Assembly (NCBI GenBank): GCA_003970805.2
Contig: CP051152.1
Coordinates: 868,001-932,000, forward strand
Length of the DNA stretch: 64,000 nucleotides
Origin: Undibacterium piscinae
GTDB lineage: Bacteria > Pseudomonadota > Gammaproteobacteria > Burkholderiales > Burkholderiaceae_D
Direction: 5' to 3'
The notes under the pieces are model-generated. The model was not told the DNA's origin and ran no database searches. It saw only the letters and a list, made by a program, of their open reading frames with translations. Shown here piece by piece: positions 9,121 through 17,576 of the stretch. Position numbers and translations under genes: made by a program. Position 1 is the stretch's first letter, and every line of letters starts with the position of its first letter.

Positions 9121-10139
9121 CAGCGACTCCTCAATTGATGTAACTGCAGTAAAAATACCGGAACACCGATCAGCGCAGTGATCACGCCGACCGGCAATTG
9201 CTGGGGCGCGACGACGGTACGCGCCAGTGCGTCAGCGAGCACCAGAAAACTGCCGCCGGTCAGCGTAGCGGCAGGTATCAGCAAACGGTGATCTGCTCCC
9301 CAGGCGAAACGGCAGGCGTGCGGAATAATCAAGCCGACAAAACCTATGCTACCGGCACTACTGACGGCGCTGGCAGTAAGCAGCGCCGCGCAAAAAAATA
9401 AGGCCTTACGCAAATTGCCGATATTAATGCCCAGGGTGGTCGCACTATCGGCATGCATGGCGGCGATATTGATAGCGCGCGCCTTGCGGATGCCAAAGGC
9501 CAGCACCAGCAGCAAGATCAGCCAGGGCAGATAGCGTGATTCGGTATTCGAGAGATCACCGATGATCCAGAACACCATGCCACGCAAGCGGCTGTCCGGT
9601 GCGATCGACAGCAAAAGAGTAACGATGGCACCGCAACCGGCGGCGACAATCACACCGGTCAGCAACAGCAAGGGAGCGCTACCCTCAGAGCTGCCGCTGC
9701 CGCGAAAATCGCGGTAAGCCAAGGCAAACAGCAAGACAGCAACCGCAATGGCACCGCTAAAGGCGGCCAGATCGACCATCCAGGCCGCGCAAAAAAATAA
9801 GATGGCAGTCAGTGCGCCAACTGAGGCGCCACCCGAAATGCCGAGCACATAAGGATCTGCCAAAGGGTTGCGCAATAATGCCTGCATCATCACCCCCGCC
9901 AAGCCCAGCGTGCCGCCGATGACAAATCCCGACAAGGCCCGCCCGAATCGCAGTTCCAGCAAGGTCGTTGCGAGACCGGAAGATTTTCCCCGGCTGAGAT
10001 CGAGCACCGCCTGAAAAAGTTCGGAAAACGACAGCGATACCGAGCCTATAGAGCAGGCAAACAGTAGGCTGAAAACAGCAAACATACCCAGCGCCAGCAG
10101 GATCAGCTTTGCACGTCGCGCGGGATTGATATCAAGCAT
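9120..10139 (-). CDS. btuC: Vitamin B12 ABC transporter permease
   Basis: FecCD-family permease of 339 residues with about ten hydrophobic segments. Recognisable family text includes LRFGRALSGFVIGGTLGLAG, LLRNPLADPYVLGISGGAS, ATTLGINIGN and GFVGLIIPHACRF. It forms a dimer with BtuD in the inner membrane. It is the first gene after a weak terminator that follows btuB, and is coupled to btuD by a one-base overlap. Confidence 0.92.
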   Translation of the reverse strand: MLDINPARRAKLILLALGMFAVFSLLFACSIGSVSLSFSELFQAVLDLSRGKSSGLATTLLELRFGRALSGFVIGGTLGLAGVMMQALLRNPLADPYVLGISGGASVGALTAILFFCAAWMVDLAAFSGAIAVAVLLFALAYRDFRGSGSSEGSAPLLLLTGVIVAAGCGAIVTLLLSIAPDSRLRGMVFWIIGDLSNTESRYLPWLILLLVLAFGIRKARAINIAAMHADSATTLGINIGNLRKALFFCAALLTASAVSSAGSIGFVGLIIPHACRFAWGADHRLLIPAATLTGGSFLVLADALARTVVAPQQLPVGVITALIGVPVFLLQLHQLRSR

Positions 10140-10223
10140 AAAAAGTAGGCATCCTAAAAATAAGGCAGGACAAAATCAAGTAATAGAAGAACAGCGAAAA
10201 AAATAACAGCGAACAAATCACAG

Positions 10224-10257
10224 AAAAAGCCAGACACCCATAAAAAATGCCTGGCTA
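10224..10257 (-). terminator. Weak intrinsic terminator after btuB
   Basis: On the minus strand a six-pair stem AGCCAG/CTGGCT (10251-10256 with 10228-10233) is followed by a run of five T. It lies between btuB and btuC and may let only part of the transcripts continue into the cob genes. Confidence 0.5.
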
Positions 10258-10291
10258 TTTTTTTAGACTAAACGCAGACTACATGCAGAGA

Positions 10292-12133
10292 TTACTTATA
10301 GCCGTAGCTCAAACCAACAAACACATTCGAACCTGCCATTGCATAGTTTTTGACAGTTTCATAATCCTTATTCAAGGCATTATTGAAACGTCCCAGTACC
10401 GTCCAATTTGGCGCCACGTCATAGCTCGCATACAGATTCAACAAACCATAACCTGGCAGAGGTTTTGTGTTGGCGATATCATCAAACCGCTGACCGGAGA
10501 ATGTCCCCTCGATACCCAGCTTAAGTTTGTTCATCGCGTATTCCATCGCCAGACTGCCGTGTTCTTTAGAGCGACGTGCCAGAAGCTTGCCGGTCTTGTC
10601 ATCCACCGGATCTTGCAAATCGAGTGAACCACGTATAGTCAGATTACCCAAAGTGGTACTTCCACCAAAAGTAAAACCAGACATGGTTGCCTTATCGACG
10701 TTATAGGCACATCCAAATTTATATACCGTTGGTAAAATCGGGCAAACCGTGGTGCTTACCAATAAGTCCGTCGCTTTGTTATTGTAATAAACTGCGCTGA
10801 ACTGGGAAGTATTATCATCAAAGAATATACCGGCTTCACCGTTCTTTGCCTCCTCGGGCTTATTTGTGGAAATGCCATAACCAGGGTAATACAATTCATT
10901 AAATGTCGGAGCCCGGAAACTGGTGCCATAGCTTGCATTCAGACGCAAATCACTAGTGAGACGATAACCGTAAGCGATGCTACCTGTCGTGTGCGAACCA
11001 TATTGCGAACTGACATCATTACGGACACTGGCACTAGCCAAGTGTGCATCACGTTTCAGTACGTAAGATGCCGCGTAGGAATCCGTATTCCGCCGCCCAT
11101 TGACGCCACGGGTAGTGGTCTCAACCTTTTCTTCTCGTCGCTCAAACACTAACTGCAAAACATCTTTGCCGATACTGATATCGTTTTGCCAGTTGAGGCT
11201 GTTTTGTGTCGTGTCTATCTTACTTTTACTCTTACCCTTGGCGGCATCGTTAGTGCCATTATCTGCCGTTTGCGCCAGTTGCAATGCGCTCAGCCAGTTA
11301 CTAGCTAATTTGGCTTTGGCAAATACCGACACCGTTTCCAATTTTTGTTCACTACGTGAATCATAATTGGCCCCGGAGTCATATTGCGAGTCAAGGCGAC
11401 TTTGCAAAAAATTCAAACCCAAGTCAAAGCCTTTACTTAACTCCCAACCCAATCTACCGCTAACACTGTCCTGAGTGTAGCCGTCTTTATCGGAATTGTA
11501 GCCAAAGGCCGAAGGCTTCGTAGCGGAATACCCGTCTGCCGTTTCATGTGCGGCATTCAAGGCGTAACTAAAGTTACTGGCAGTCGCGCCCGAGATACCG
11601 GCTTCGGCCTTACGCAAACCATAGCTACCGACACCGATAGAAACGCTAGGGGCAATCTCCCTGCCACCTTTTTTGGTAAATATTTGCACTACGCCACCCA
11701 TGGCATCAGCGCCATACAAGCTAGACAAAGGTCCGTAGACAATTTCTATGCGCTCAATTTGCGACAAAGGTATGCTGGCCCACGACGCACCGCCAGTGGT
11801 TGAAGAACCGATGCGCACACCATCAACAAACGCTACGCTCTGGGCATTAGAGCCACCACGAATAAAAACAGATGAGTTGGTGCCTGGGCCGCCGTTACGG
11901 GTGATTTCTATGCCGCGCTGTTTTTGCAGCAGATCGACTACAGATACCGCGCCGGATTTGGCGATTTCTTCGGCGCTAATGACGACGTTGTCGGCTAGCA
12001 CGTCTTTGGCAAGCTGGGGTTGGCGTCCGGCTGTAACGATGACGTTTTGGGCAGGCTCCGCAAACGCAGAAGCAGAAGGAAAAAGAGCGGCCACAGCAAG
12101 GCTGATAGCGAGCGGTTTGAAAACTAAAGTCAT
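10292..12133 (-). CDS. btuB: TonB-dependent vitamin B12 outer-membrane receptor
   Basis: A 613-residue TonB-dependent receptor with a signal peptide (about 25 residues ending ASAFA), a TonB box-like NVIVTAGRQ, a plug domain (GAVSVVDLLQKQRGIEITR, SVFIRGGSNAQSVAFVDGVRIG, IERIEIVYGPLSSLYGADAMGG) and a C-terminal beta-barrel with FRAPTFNELYYPGYG. The BtuB identity is supported by the cobalamin riboswitch immediately upstream and by btuCDF downstream. The C-terminus ends GLSYGYK rather than in an aromatic residue, which is slightly unusual for an outer-membrane barrel. Confidence 0.93.
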   Translation of the reverse strand: MTLVFKPLAISLAVAALFPSASAFAEPAQNVIVTAGRQPQLAKDVLADNVVISAEEIAKSGAVSVVDLLQKQRGIEITRNGGPGTNSSVFIRGGSNAQSVAFVDGVRIGSSTTGGASWASIPLSQIERIEIVYGPLSSLYGADAMGGVVQIFTKKGGREIAPSVSIGVGSYGLRKAEAGISGATASNFSYALNAAHETADGYSATKPSAFGYNSDKDGYTQDSVSGRLGWELSKGFDLGLNFLQSRLDSQYDSGANYDSRSEQKLETVSVFAKAKLASNWLSALQLAQTADNGTNDAAKGKSKSKIDTTQNSLNWQNDISIGKDVLQLVFERREEKVETTTRGVNGRRNTDSYAASYVLKRDAHLASASVRNDVSSQYGSHTTGSIAYGYRLTSDLRLNASYGTSFRAPTFNELYYPGYGISTNKPEEAKNGEAGIFFDDNTSQFSAVYYNNKATDLLVSTTVCPILPTVYKFGCAYNVDKATMSGFTFGGSTTLGNLTIRGSLDLQDPVDDKTGKLLARRSKEHGSLAMEYAMNKLKLGIEGTFSGQRFDDIANTKPLPGYGLLNLYASYDVAPNWTVLGRFNNALNKDYETVKNYAMAGSNVFVGLSYGYK

Positions 12134-12142
12134 GATTTAATC

Positions 12143-12178
12143 GCAAAAAGGCAAGCAGCCGACGTCCCCGCAGGCTGC
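12143..12178 (-). promoter_or_regulatory. Candidate riboswitch expression platform upstream of btuB
   Basis: On the minus strand GCAGCC (12173-12178) pairs with GGCTGC (12155-12160), followed within a few bases by a T5 run ending 10 bases before the btuB ATG. The hairpin could act as a terminator or hide the ribosome-binding region when B12 is bound. This is inferred from position only. Confidence 0.45.
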
Positions 12179-12302
12179 ATGAATACAAAGTGCCACAAAC
12201 GAAAAAACCAGATTTTCAGCCAGAGCGACGGCCTGAATCGGCCATCACTTGAGGACAACAATATAGGTTAACGAAACTCCCCGTCCGTAGCACTTCACTT
12301 AT

Positions 12303-12553
12303 TCTGGCCGGTATCCGGGCTGACAAGCTTGACCATCTAACCTTCCCATGCACTTTGCACAGTGGTAATGAAGGATGGCTTACCGCGCTAAGTGATACGA
12401 CGAGTTTGAAAAAAATCAAGGATCGAAGGATCTAACGCGGCGCTTGTACACCGTTGCGGGGGCAGCACACTTTATGCATTCAATAAAAAATTGCATTGTG
12501 TTTCCCGTTTAACCGCAGACATGAGCATGTCCGCGAGCACCAAAACAGCGCCA
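12303..12553 (-). ncRNA. Cobalamin riboswitch controlling btuB
   Basis: The minus strand carries the conserved cobalamin-riboswitch elements in order. GGTTAAACGGGAA is near 12510-12520. An ACAC/GTGT stem follows, then the nearly invariant GCTGCCCCCGCAACGG around 12450. Next comes GGGAAGGTTAGATGGTCAAG near 12330-12350. Last is a B12-box-like AGCCCGGATACCGGCCAGA near 12304-12322. The element lies 170 bp upstream of the btuB ATG on the same strand. Binding of adenosylcobalamin normally lowers btuB expression. The exact boundaries are approximate. Confidence 0.93.
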
Positions 12554-12636
12554 TTCTAAAGGCTGGACGAATTAAGGGCAAGGTCTATCACTGCAGCGAT
12601 AACGGCACAGTGACTGGCACTGAGCTTGTTTCAGTG

Positions 12637-12993
12637 TCACTCCAACTGATCGTGCTTGGCAACCAGCGACAACCAGGCCTCAAACAAACAGCGATGCAGG
12701 TCGGAGAGTTCGGTAAATCTTAGATTGATGTGGTAGACCTCTCCGCTCAGTATCGCATTGACGACTTTCATCTTGCAATGCACCTGATAACTTTCTGAAG
12801 ATTCCTGATTAATATTAGGCACCAGCATCATGAGCCGGTATTCTTTACCCGCCTCCACTCTGTTGGCGCAATGCATCAGGATGCCGGCCTTAGAGATATT
12901 CATGACCTTGGCGGGAACAATATCCCCTTCCCCAAGCTTGATCACGGCACGCCAGACCACATTGGTTCTCGGATTTTTTCTCAGTTCTATCAT
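12637..12993 (-). CDS. PilZ-domain protein (probable cyclic di-GMP binder)
   Basis: This 118-residue stand-alone PilZ domain has the RKNPR motif at residues 5-9 (RxxxR) and NISKAGILM near residues 33-41 ((D/N)xSxxG), the two motifs that contact cyclic di-GMP. There is no other domain and no signal peptide. It lies on the same strand as the cobalamin genes, between cobC and the btuB riboswitch, about 70 bp downstream of cobC. A functional link to B12 is not known to me. It may simply be inserted between two cobalamin operons. Confidence 0.85.
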   Translation of the reverse strand: MIELRKNPRTNVVWRAVIKLGEGDIVPAKVMNISKAGILMHCANRVEAGKEYRLMMLVPNINQESSESYQVHCKMKVVNAILSGEVYHINLRFTELSDLHRCLFEAWLSLVAKHDQLE

Positions 12994-13061
12994 AGACAGT
13001 TCTCTCGCATGATTGATATAGGAAAATCCATGCCCAAGTTTTTAATGAAACTAATGTAACG

Positions 13062-13610
13062 CTAACACAATTCAGTTTGCAGGCAAATACATTCCCCGAA
13101 GCCGATCTCGTGCCTGCTCGATGCCACGGCTAACGCCAACTCCCGCGCGGTCATGCCAGCCTGGTAGGCGAGTATCAGGCGCATGGTGCCGGCATGAGCG
13201 ACTATCCCAAGTTCCGTTTCTGTCCGCAAGTTCACATCATGTAAAAAAGCGATCACCCTTGCCGCCATCACGGTAACGCTTTCACCACCACCAGGCGCAT
13301 AGCCTGCCACATCGGCCGCCCAGGCATCAATTTCAGCGCGGGCGATATCATTCCAGCTTTGCATTTCCCACGCGCCAAAATGCATTTCCATCAGACGCGC
13401 ATCGAGTTGCGCAGCAGGATGCAATAAGTTCGCCAGCACCCGGCAACGCTGCAAAGGGCTGGAAATAATCGTCAGGCCGGCAGGCAGTTGCGCCAATAAA
13501 TCTTGCGCCACCTGACGGCAATGCAAGTGATCGGCCACGATATCAGATTGGCCGTAGCAAATGCCGGCGGCAATTTCCGGCCGAGGATGGCGCATCAGAT
13601 GTAGCAACAT
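13062..13610 (-). CDS. cobC: Alpha-ribazole-5'-phosphate phosphatase (histidine phosphatase)
   Basis: Histidine-phosphatase superfamily protein of 182 residues. The catalytic motif reads LMRHPRP, so RHP replaces the usual RHG, as in other CobC-type enzymes. SSPLQRC, MHFGAWEM and GIVAHAGTMR provide the other active-site Arg, Glu and His. It dephosphorylates alpha-ribazole phosphate, or adenosylcobalamin phosphate made by CobS. It follows cobS by 15 bp. Generic phosphoglycerate-mutase-like proteins look similar; the neighbourhood decides the call. Confidence 0.88.
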   Translation of the reverse strand: MLLHLMRHPRPEIAAGICYGQSDIVADHLHCRQVAQDLLAQLPAGLTIISSPLQRCRVLANLLHPAAQLDARLMEMHFGAWEMQSWNDIARAEIDAWAADVAGYAPGGGESVTVMAARVIAFLHDVNLRTETELGIVAHAGTMRLILAYQAGMTARELALAVASSRHEIGFGECICLQTELC

Positions 13611-13625
13611 AGAGCCTCGCTCAAA

Positions 13626-14399
13626 TTAAATCCAGCGTGGCAGCGCCAACAAACCCAGATAGAACGCCACCTCCGACAACTGCTGTACCGCACCGAGACA
13701 ATCGCCGGTATAGCCACCTATGCGGCGCACGAACAAACGCGCCAGCCACCAACTGGCAGCGCTCAGGCATAACAAGCCAGCCAAAAATGACATGATAGGC
13801 AGCAAGCCAAAGGCCAGCATCGCCGCCACCGGCAATACCACGCTGACGATGGCAATGACAAATTCTTTGCCAGACATATGCTGCGCCAAAGGCTTGGCCT
13901 TGCCTTCCAGGCGCGCATATTCGAGGCACCAGATCAGGCTACACGAGGCCAGACGTGACAAGGGATGCGCGATCAAGATCGCCGGCAGCACATAAGCCAA
14001 AGGCAAACTGGCGAGCAGGCTAAGCTTGAACATCAGCATCAGGGTGATGCCTATCGCGCCGTAGGCACCAACCCGGGAATCCTTCATGATCTCCAGTACC
14101 CGCTCCGGTGTCATGCCTCCGCCGAAACCATCGCAGACATCGGCAAAACCATCTTCATGAAATGCGCCGGTCAGCCAGATACCTGCAACCGTCGCCAACA
14201 CCAGCGCCACCACCGGCGGCCACAGCAAGGCCGCCACCGCATACACGCCGGCACTGACACCCGCCACTACCCAACCGACCGCCGGGAAATAGCGCGAAGC
14301 CTGATGCAGCCAGGCAGGATCAAAGCCCACCCATGCCGGTATCGGTATCCGCGTAAAAAATTGCAGGGCAATAAAAAACAGGCGTACTTGATGCATCAT
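13626..14399 (-). CDS. cobS: Adenosylcobinamide-GDP ribazoletransferase (cobalamin synthase)
   Basis: A membrane enzyme of 257 residues that joins adenosylcobinamide-GDP with alpha-ribazole or its phosphate. Family marks are the N-terminal LQFFTRIPIPAWVGFD, the metal-binding FHEDGFADVCDGFGGG (about residues 80-95), RVLEIMKDSRVGAYGAIG and the terminal GGYTGDCLGA. There are several hydrophobic helices. It is preceded by the broken cobT and followed by cobC, all on the same strand with gaps of about 15 bp. Confidence 0.94.
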   Translation of the reverse strand: MMHQVRLFFIALQFFTRIPIPAWVGFDPAWLHQASRYFPAVGWVVAGVSAGVYAVAALLWPPVVALVLATVAGIWLTGAFHEDGFADVCDGFGGGMTPERVLEIMKDSRVGAYGAIGITLMLMFKLSLLASLPLAYVLPAILIAHPLSRLASCSLIWCLEYARLEGKAKPLAQHMSGKEFVIAIVSVVLPVAAMLAFGLLPIMSFLAGLLCLSAASWWLARLFVRRIGGYTGDCLGAVQQLSEVAFYLGLLALPRWI

Positions 14400-14413
14400 G
14401 ATGCTGAACCTGT

Positions 14414-15240
14414 CTATTCGCTTTTTTCGCTCACCTGGGCGGAGGCGAACGTCGCCATCTGATTAAGGAAATTCACCGAGGCCTGCACGAGCGGATACAC
14501 GAGCGCGGCGCCAGTTCCCTCACCGAGACGCAAGTCCAGATTCAACAAGGGCTTAGCATCTAGCGACGCCAACATCTTGCGGTGACCACTTTCGTCTGAG
14601 CAATGCGAAAATACGCAATAATCAAGTATCGCCGGTTGTAATTTCGCCGCCACCAGCAAGGCGCTGGTAACGATAAAGCCATCTATCAGCAAGACCATAC
14701 GTCGTTCTGCCGCTGCCAGCATGGCACCGGCCATCATGGCGATCTCAAATCCGCCAAAGGTCGACCTGGAGCGGCGCGTCTTCCTGGACATGGGCATGAA
14801 GTGCTACTGCGGCCTCTATCACTTTTTGCTTATGCAAAATCCCTTCGGCATTCAAGCCGGTACCGGCGCCGACACAGTCTGCCACCGCGACACCTGTAAG
14901 CTTATGCATCAAGGCTGCCGCCGCCGTGGTATTGCCTATGCCCATTTCGCCAAATCCAAGCACATTCCCGGGCAAAGCTTTTTCTCTGCAAACTCATGAT
15001 TAAATCTGCAGTTGTATGCGTTTTGCCTGGCAAACACATTGATTGCCTGCGACCACGCCATGATCAGCGGCAAACACGATAATCGCCGGAGCAAGCAAGG
15101 CCGGTGCCAGTCTCTGCGCCACCTGCTCAAGCCGCCCCAAACTTCCGCTTAGTCTTGTTGTTGATGCTGCTGCCACCGGCCACCAGAACCGAGAAGCACA
15201 GTCCAATGTGGGAAGCAAGTGCTTGCGGTCTAGCTTGCAT
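14414..15240 (-). pseudogene. cobT: Nicotinate-nucleotide-DMB phosphoribosyltransferase, frameshifted and internally deleted
   Basis: CobT makes alpha-ribazole phosphate from 5,6-dimethylbenzimidazole. Pieces of the enzyme appear in different frames of the minus strand: INNKTK near 15150; GSLGRLEQVAQ and FAADHGVVAG at about 15070-15145; AINVFARQN at about 15020; GFGEMGIGNTTAAAALMH and CVGAGTGLNAEG at 14850-14960; [13 protein letters not shown] and [15 protein letters not shown] at 14640-14760. The expected segments between ADHGV and AINVFARQ, and between ARQN and GEMGIGN, are missing. The total of about 275 codons compares with the usual 340-350. It therefore has several indels and at least two internal deletions, and cannot encode a normal protein as read. 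Assembly error is a serious alternative. Confidence 0.85.
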
Positions 15241-15301
15241 CAGAAATCGGGGGGATAAAACTGAAGCTGCCTCATTCATTTTCTAAAACCCAGAAACCAT
15301 T

Positions 15302-16697
15302 ATGACATCACAATTTTCCAAAAAAGGCGAGGCATGGTCTGCCCGCTTCTCTGAACCTGTCTCTGATCTGGTCAAACGTTATACCGCATCGGTATTCTTT
15401 GACAAACGTATGGCCAACTTTGACATTCAGGGCTCTTTGGCGCACGCTGAAATGCTCGCTACCCAGAATATCATCAGCGCGCAAGATCATGCCGAAATTC
15501 AACGCGGCATGGCACAAATTCTGTCAGAAATTGAAGCCGGCACTTTTGAGTGGCTACTGGATCTGGAAGACGTCCATCTGAATATTGAAAAGCGCCTCAC
15601 CGAACTGGTCGGCGACGCCGGCAAACGCCTGCACACCGGCCGCTCGCGCAACGACCAGGTCGCCACCGATATTCGTCTGTATGTACGCTCATCGATAGAC
15701 ATTATCATAGGTTTGCTCGGCGATTTCCGTAGCGCGCTGCTGGATCTGGCGGAACAGAATTACGCTACCATCATGCCTGGCTTTACCCATATGCAAGTGG
15801 CACAACCGATCACGTTTGGCCATCACATCCTCGCTTATGTGGAAATGTTCGGACGCGATGCAGAGCGCATGGCGGACTGCCGCAAGCGCGTCAATCGCCT
15901 GCCTCTTGGCGCCGCTGCGCTGGCCGGCACCACCTTTCCTATCGACCGCCTGCGTGTCGCTAAAACCCTGGGATTTGATGACGTTTGCCACAACTCCCTC
16001 GACGCCGTCTCTGACCGTGACTTCGCCATCGAGTTTTGCGCCGCCGCGGCCCTGATCATGACGCATATCTCGCGCATGTCGGAAGAACTGGTGATCTGGA
16101 TGAGCCCGCGCATAGGTTTCATCGACATCGCTGACCGTTTTTGCACCGGCTCCTCTATCATGCCGCAAAAGAAAAATCCCGATGTGCCTGAGCTGGCTCG
16201 CGGAAAAACCGGCCGCGTCAATGGCCACCTGATAGCCTTGCTGACTCTGATGAAAGGCCAACCGCTGGCCTACAACAAAGATAATCAGGAAGACAAAGAA
16301 CCTTTGTTTGACACGGTCGACACTCTGACCGATACGCTGCGCATTTTTGCCGACATGGCTAGCGGCATCACGGTTAAGCCAGAAGCGATGCGTGCTGCCG
16401 CTTTGCAAGGCTATGCGACCGCCACCGATTTGGCCGACTATCTGGTCAAAAAAAGGCCTGCCTTTCCGCGACGCGCATGAAGCGGTCGCGCTGGCAGTAC
16501 GTACCTGCGTCGACAAGGGCTGTGACCTAAGCGATATGTCACTAGCCGAACTGCAAAAGTTCTCACCATTGGTAGGCGCGGACATTTTTGAAGTGCTGAC
16601 ACTGGAAGGCTCGGTCGCGGCACGCAATCACGTAGGCGGCACCGCACCAGAACAAGTCAAGCTGGCGATTGCCCGAATCCGTCAGCAGTTAGGCTAA
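15302..16697 (+). CDS. argH: Argininosuccinate lyase, frameshifted at a poly-A run
   Basis: ArgH splits argininosuccinate into arginine and fumarate. The first frame runs from the ATG at 15302 and contains [25 protein letters not shown] and the signature [12 protein letters not shown]. At about 16448-16454 a run of seven A shifts the frame. With six A the protein would read [16 protein letters not shown] and continue to the stop at 16695-16697, a normal length of about 464 residues. As read, the first frame ends at 16480 after a foreign tail (RPAFPRRA). The single-base homopolymer difference makes a sequencing error likely. Confidence 0.9.
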
Positions 16698-16723
16698 GCT
16701 AAGCTCGCACTTCTTCCTTGCGC

Positions 16724-16757
16724 GTCCTTGATTGCCGGTAAATCGTCAATCAAGGAC
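16724..16757 (+). terminator. Hairpin after argH
   Basis: Perfect 11-bp inverted repeat GTCCTTGATTG (16724-16734) and CAATCAAGGAC (16747-16757) with a 12-base loop, 27 bp after the argH stop. No strong T-run follows, so it may be a pausing or 3'-end protective structure. Confidence 0.6.
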
Positions 16758-16970
16758 TCGCAAATCCCCCTCCGCCATTTTCTGCCGTAGTTTTACCTAC
16801 GTAGAAATACCTGTTTTGTCTCTTTCTCCCAATACTGTACGCTGAGTTCGCCTTTTCCCCGCTTGTCGCAATGGTGAAATGTTTTATACTTGCCGCGAAT
16901 GAAATAATTAATTCACTGCGATACGTGCAGTTGAATTGAAAGAATAATTAATACAATACGGAGACAAGCA

Positions 16971-17555
16971 ATGAAATTTCTCATCTCGTTATCGAGATTC
17001 ATCGACGCGCTCAACGAAAAAATTGGCCATCTGGTGAGTTGGGCCTTGCTCGCTGCGGTACTTATCTGCACCGGCAACGCATTAATCCGCTATACCTTCA
17101 ACAGCAGCTCGAATGGCTGGTTGGAAATTCAGTGGTACTTATTTTCCGCCATTTTCTTGCTGGGCACTTCTTACACCCTGCGCAGAAACGAACACGTCCG
17201 GATCGACGTTATTTCCGGCCGCTTATCCAAACGCGCCCAAGCCTGGATCGATATTTTCGGTTTCCTGTTTTTCTTGCTGCCTATGACAGGTTTGATTTTA
17301 TATATGGGGCTTCCGTATGCGATGGAATCGATACGCAGTCAGGAAATGTCCAGCAATGCCGGTGGACTGATCGTCTGGCCCGCCAAACTACTGATCCCCA
17401 TCGGTTTTCTGATGCTAAGCCTGCAAGGCGTATCTGAATTAATCAAGCGGGTAGGTTTTCTATTGGGAATGGTCGACGCACGCGAGTTTGAAAAACATGC
17501 GGCCACCCCGGAGCAAGAAATTGAAGCGATAAAAAACGCTAACAACCTAAAATAA
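16971..17555 (+). CDS. dctQ: TRAP transporter small membrane subunit (DctQ)
   Basis: A 194-residue protein with four hydrophobic helices and DctQ marks: NALIRYTFNSSSNGWLEIQWYLF, LGTSYTLRRNEHVRIDVI and LLIPIGFLMLSLQGVSELIK. It works with DctM in sodium-driven solute uptake fed by a periplasmic binding protein. The GGAG Shine-Dalgarno sits 9 bp before the ATG. dctM follows after 21 bp. The C-terminal tail is long and charged. Confidence 0.9.
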   Translation: MKFLISLSRFIDALNEKIGHLVSWALLAAVLICTGNALIRYTFNSSSNGWLEIQWYLFSAIFLLGTSYTLRRNEHVRIDVISGRLSKRAQAWIDIFGFLFFLLPMTGLILYMGLPYAMESIRSQEMSSNAGGLIVWPAKLLIPIGFLMLSLQGVSELIKRVGFLLGMVDAREFEKHAATPEQEIEAIKNANNLK

Positions 17556-17576
17556 AAATCAGCGGAGACACAAGAT

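Noticed and set aside
15689..16627. A 312-codon minus-strand open frame opposite argH
   Set aside because: The argH motifs on the plus strand are clear and the antisense product resembles no family.
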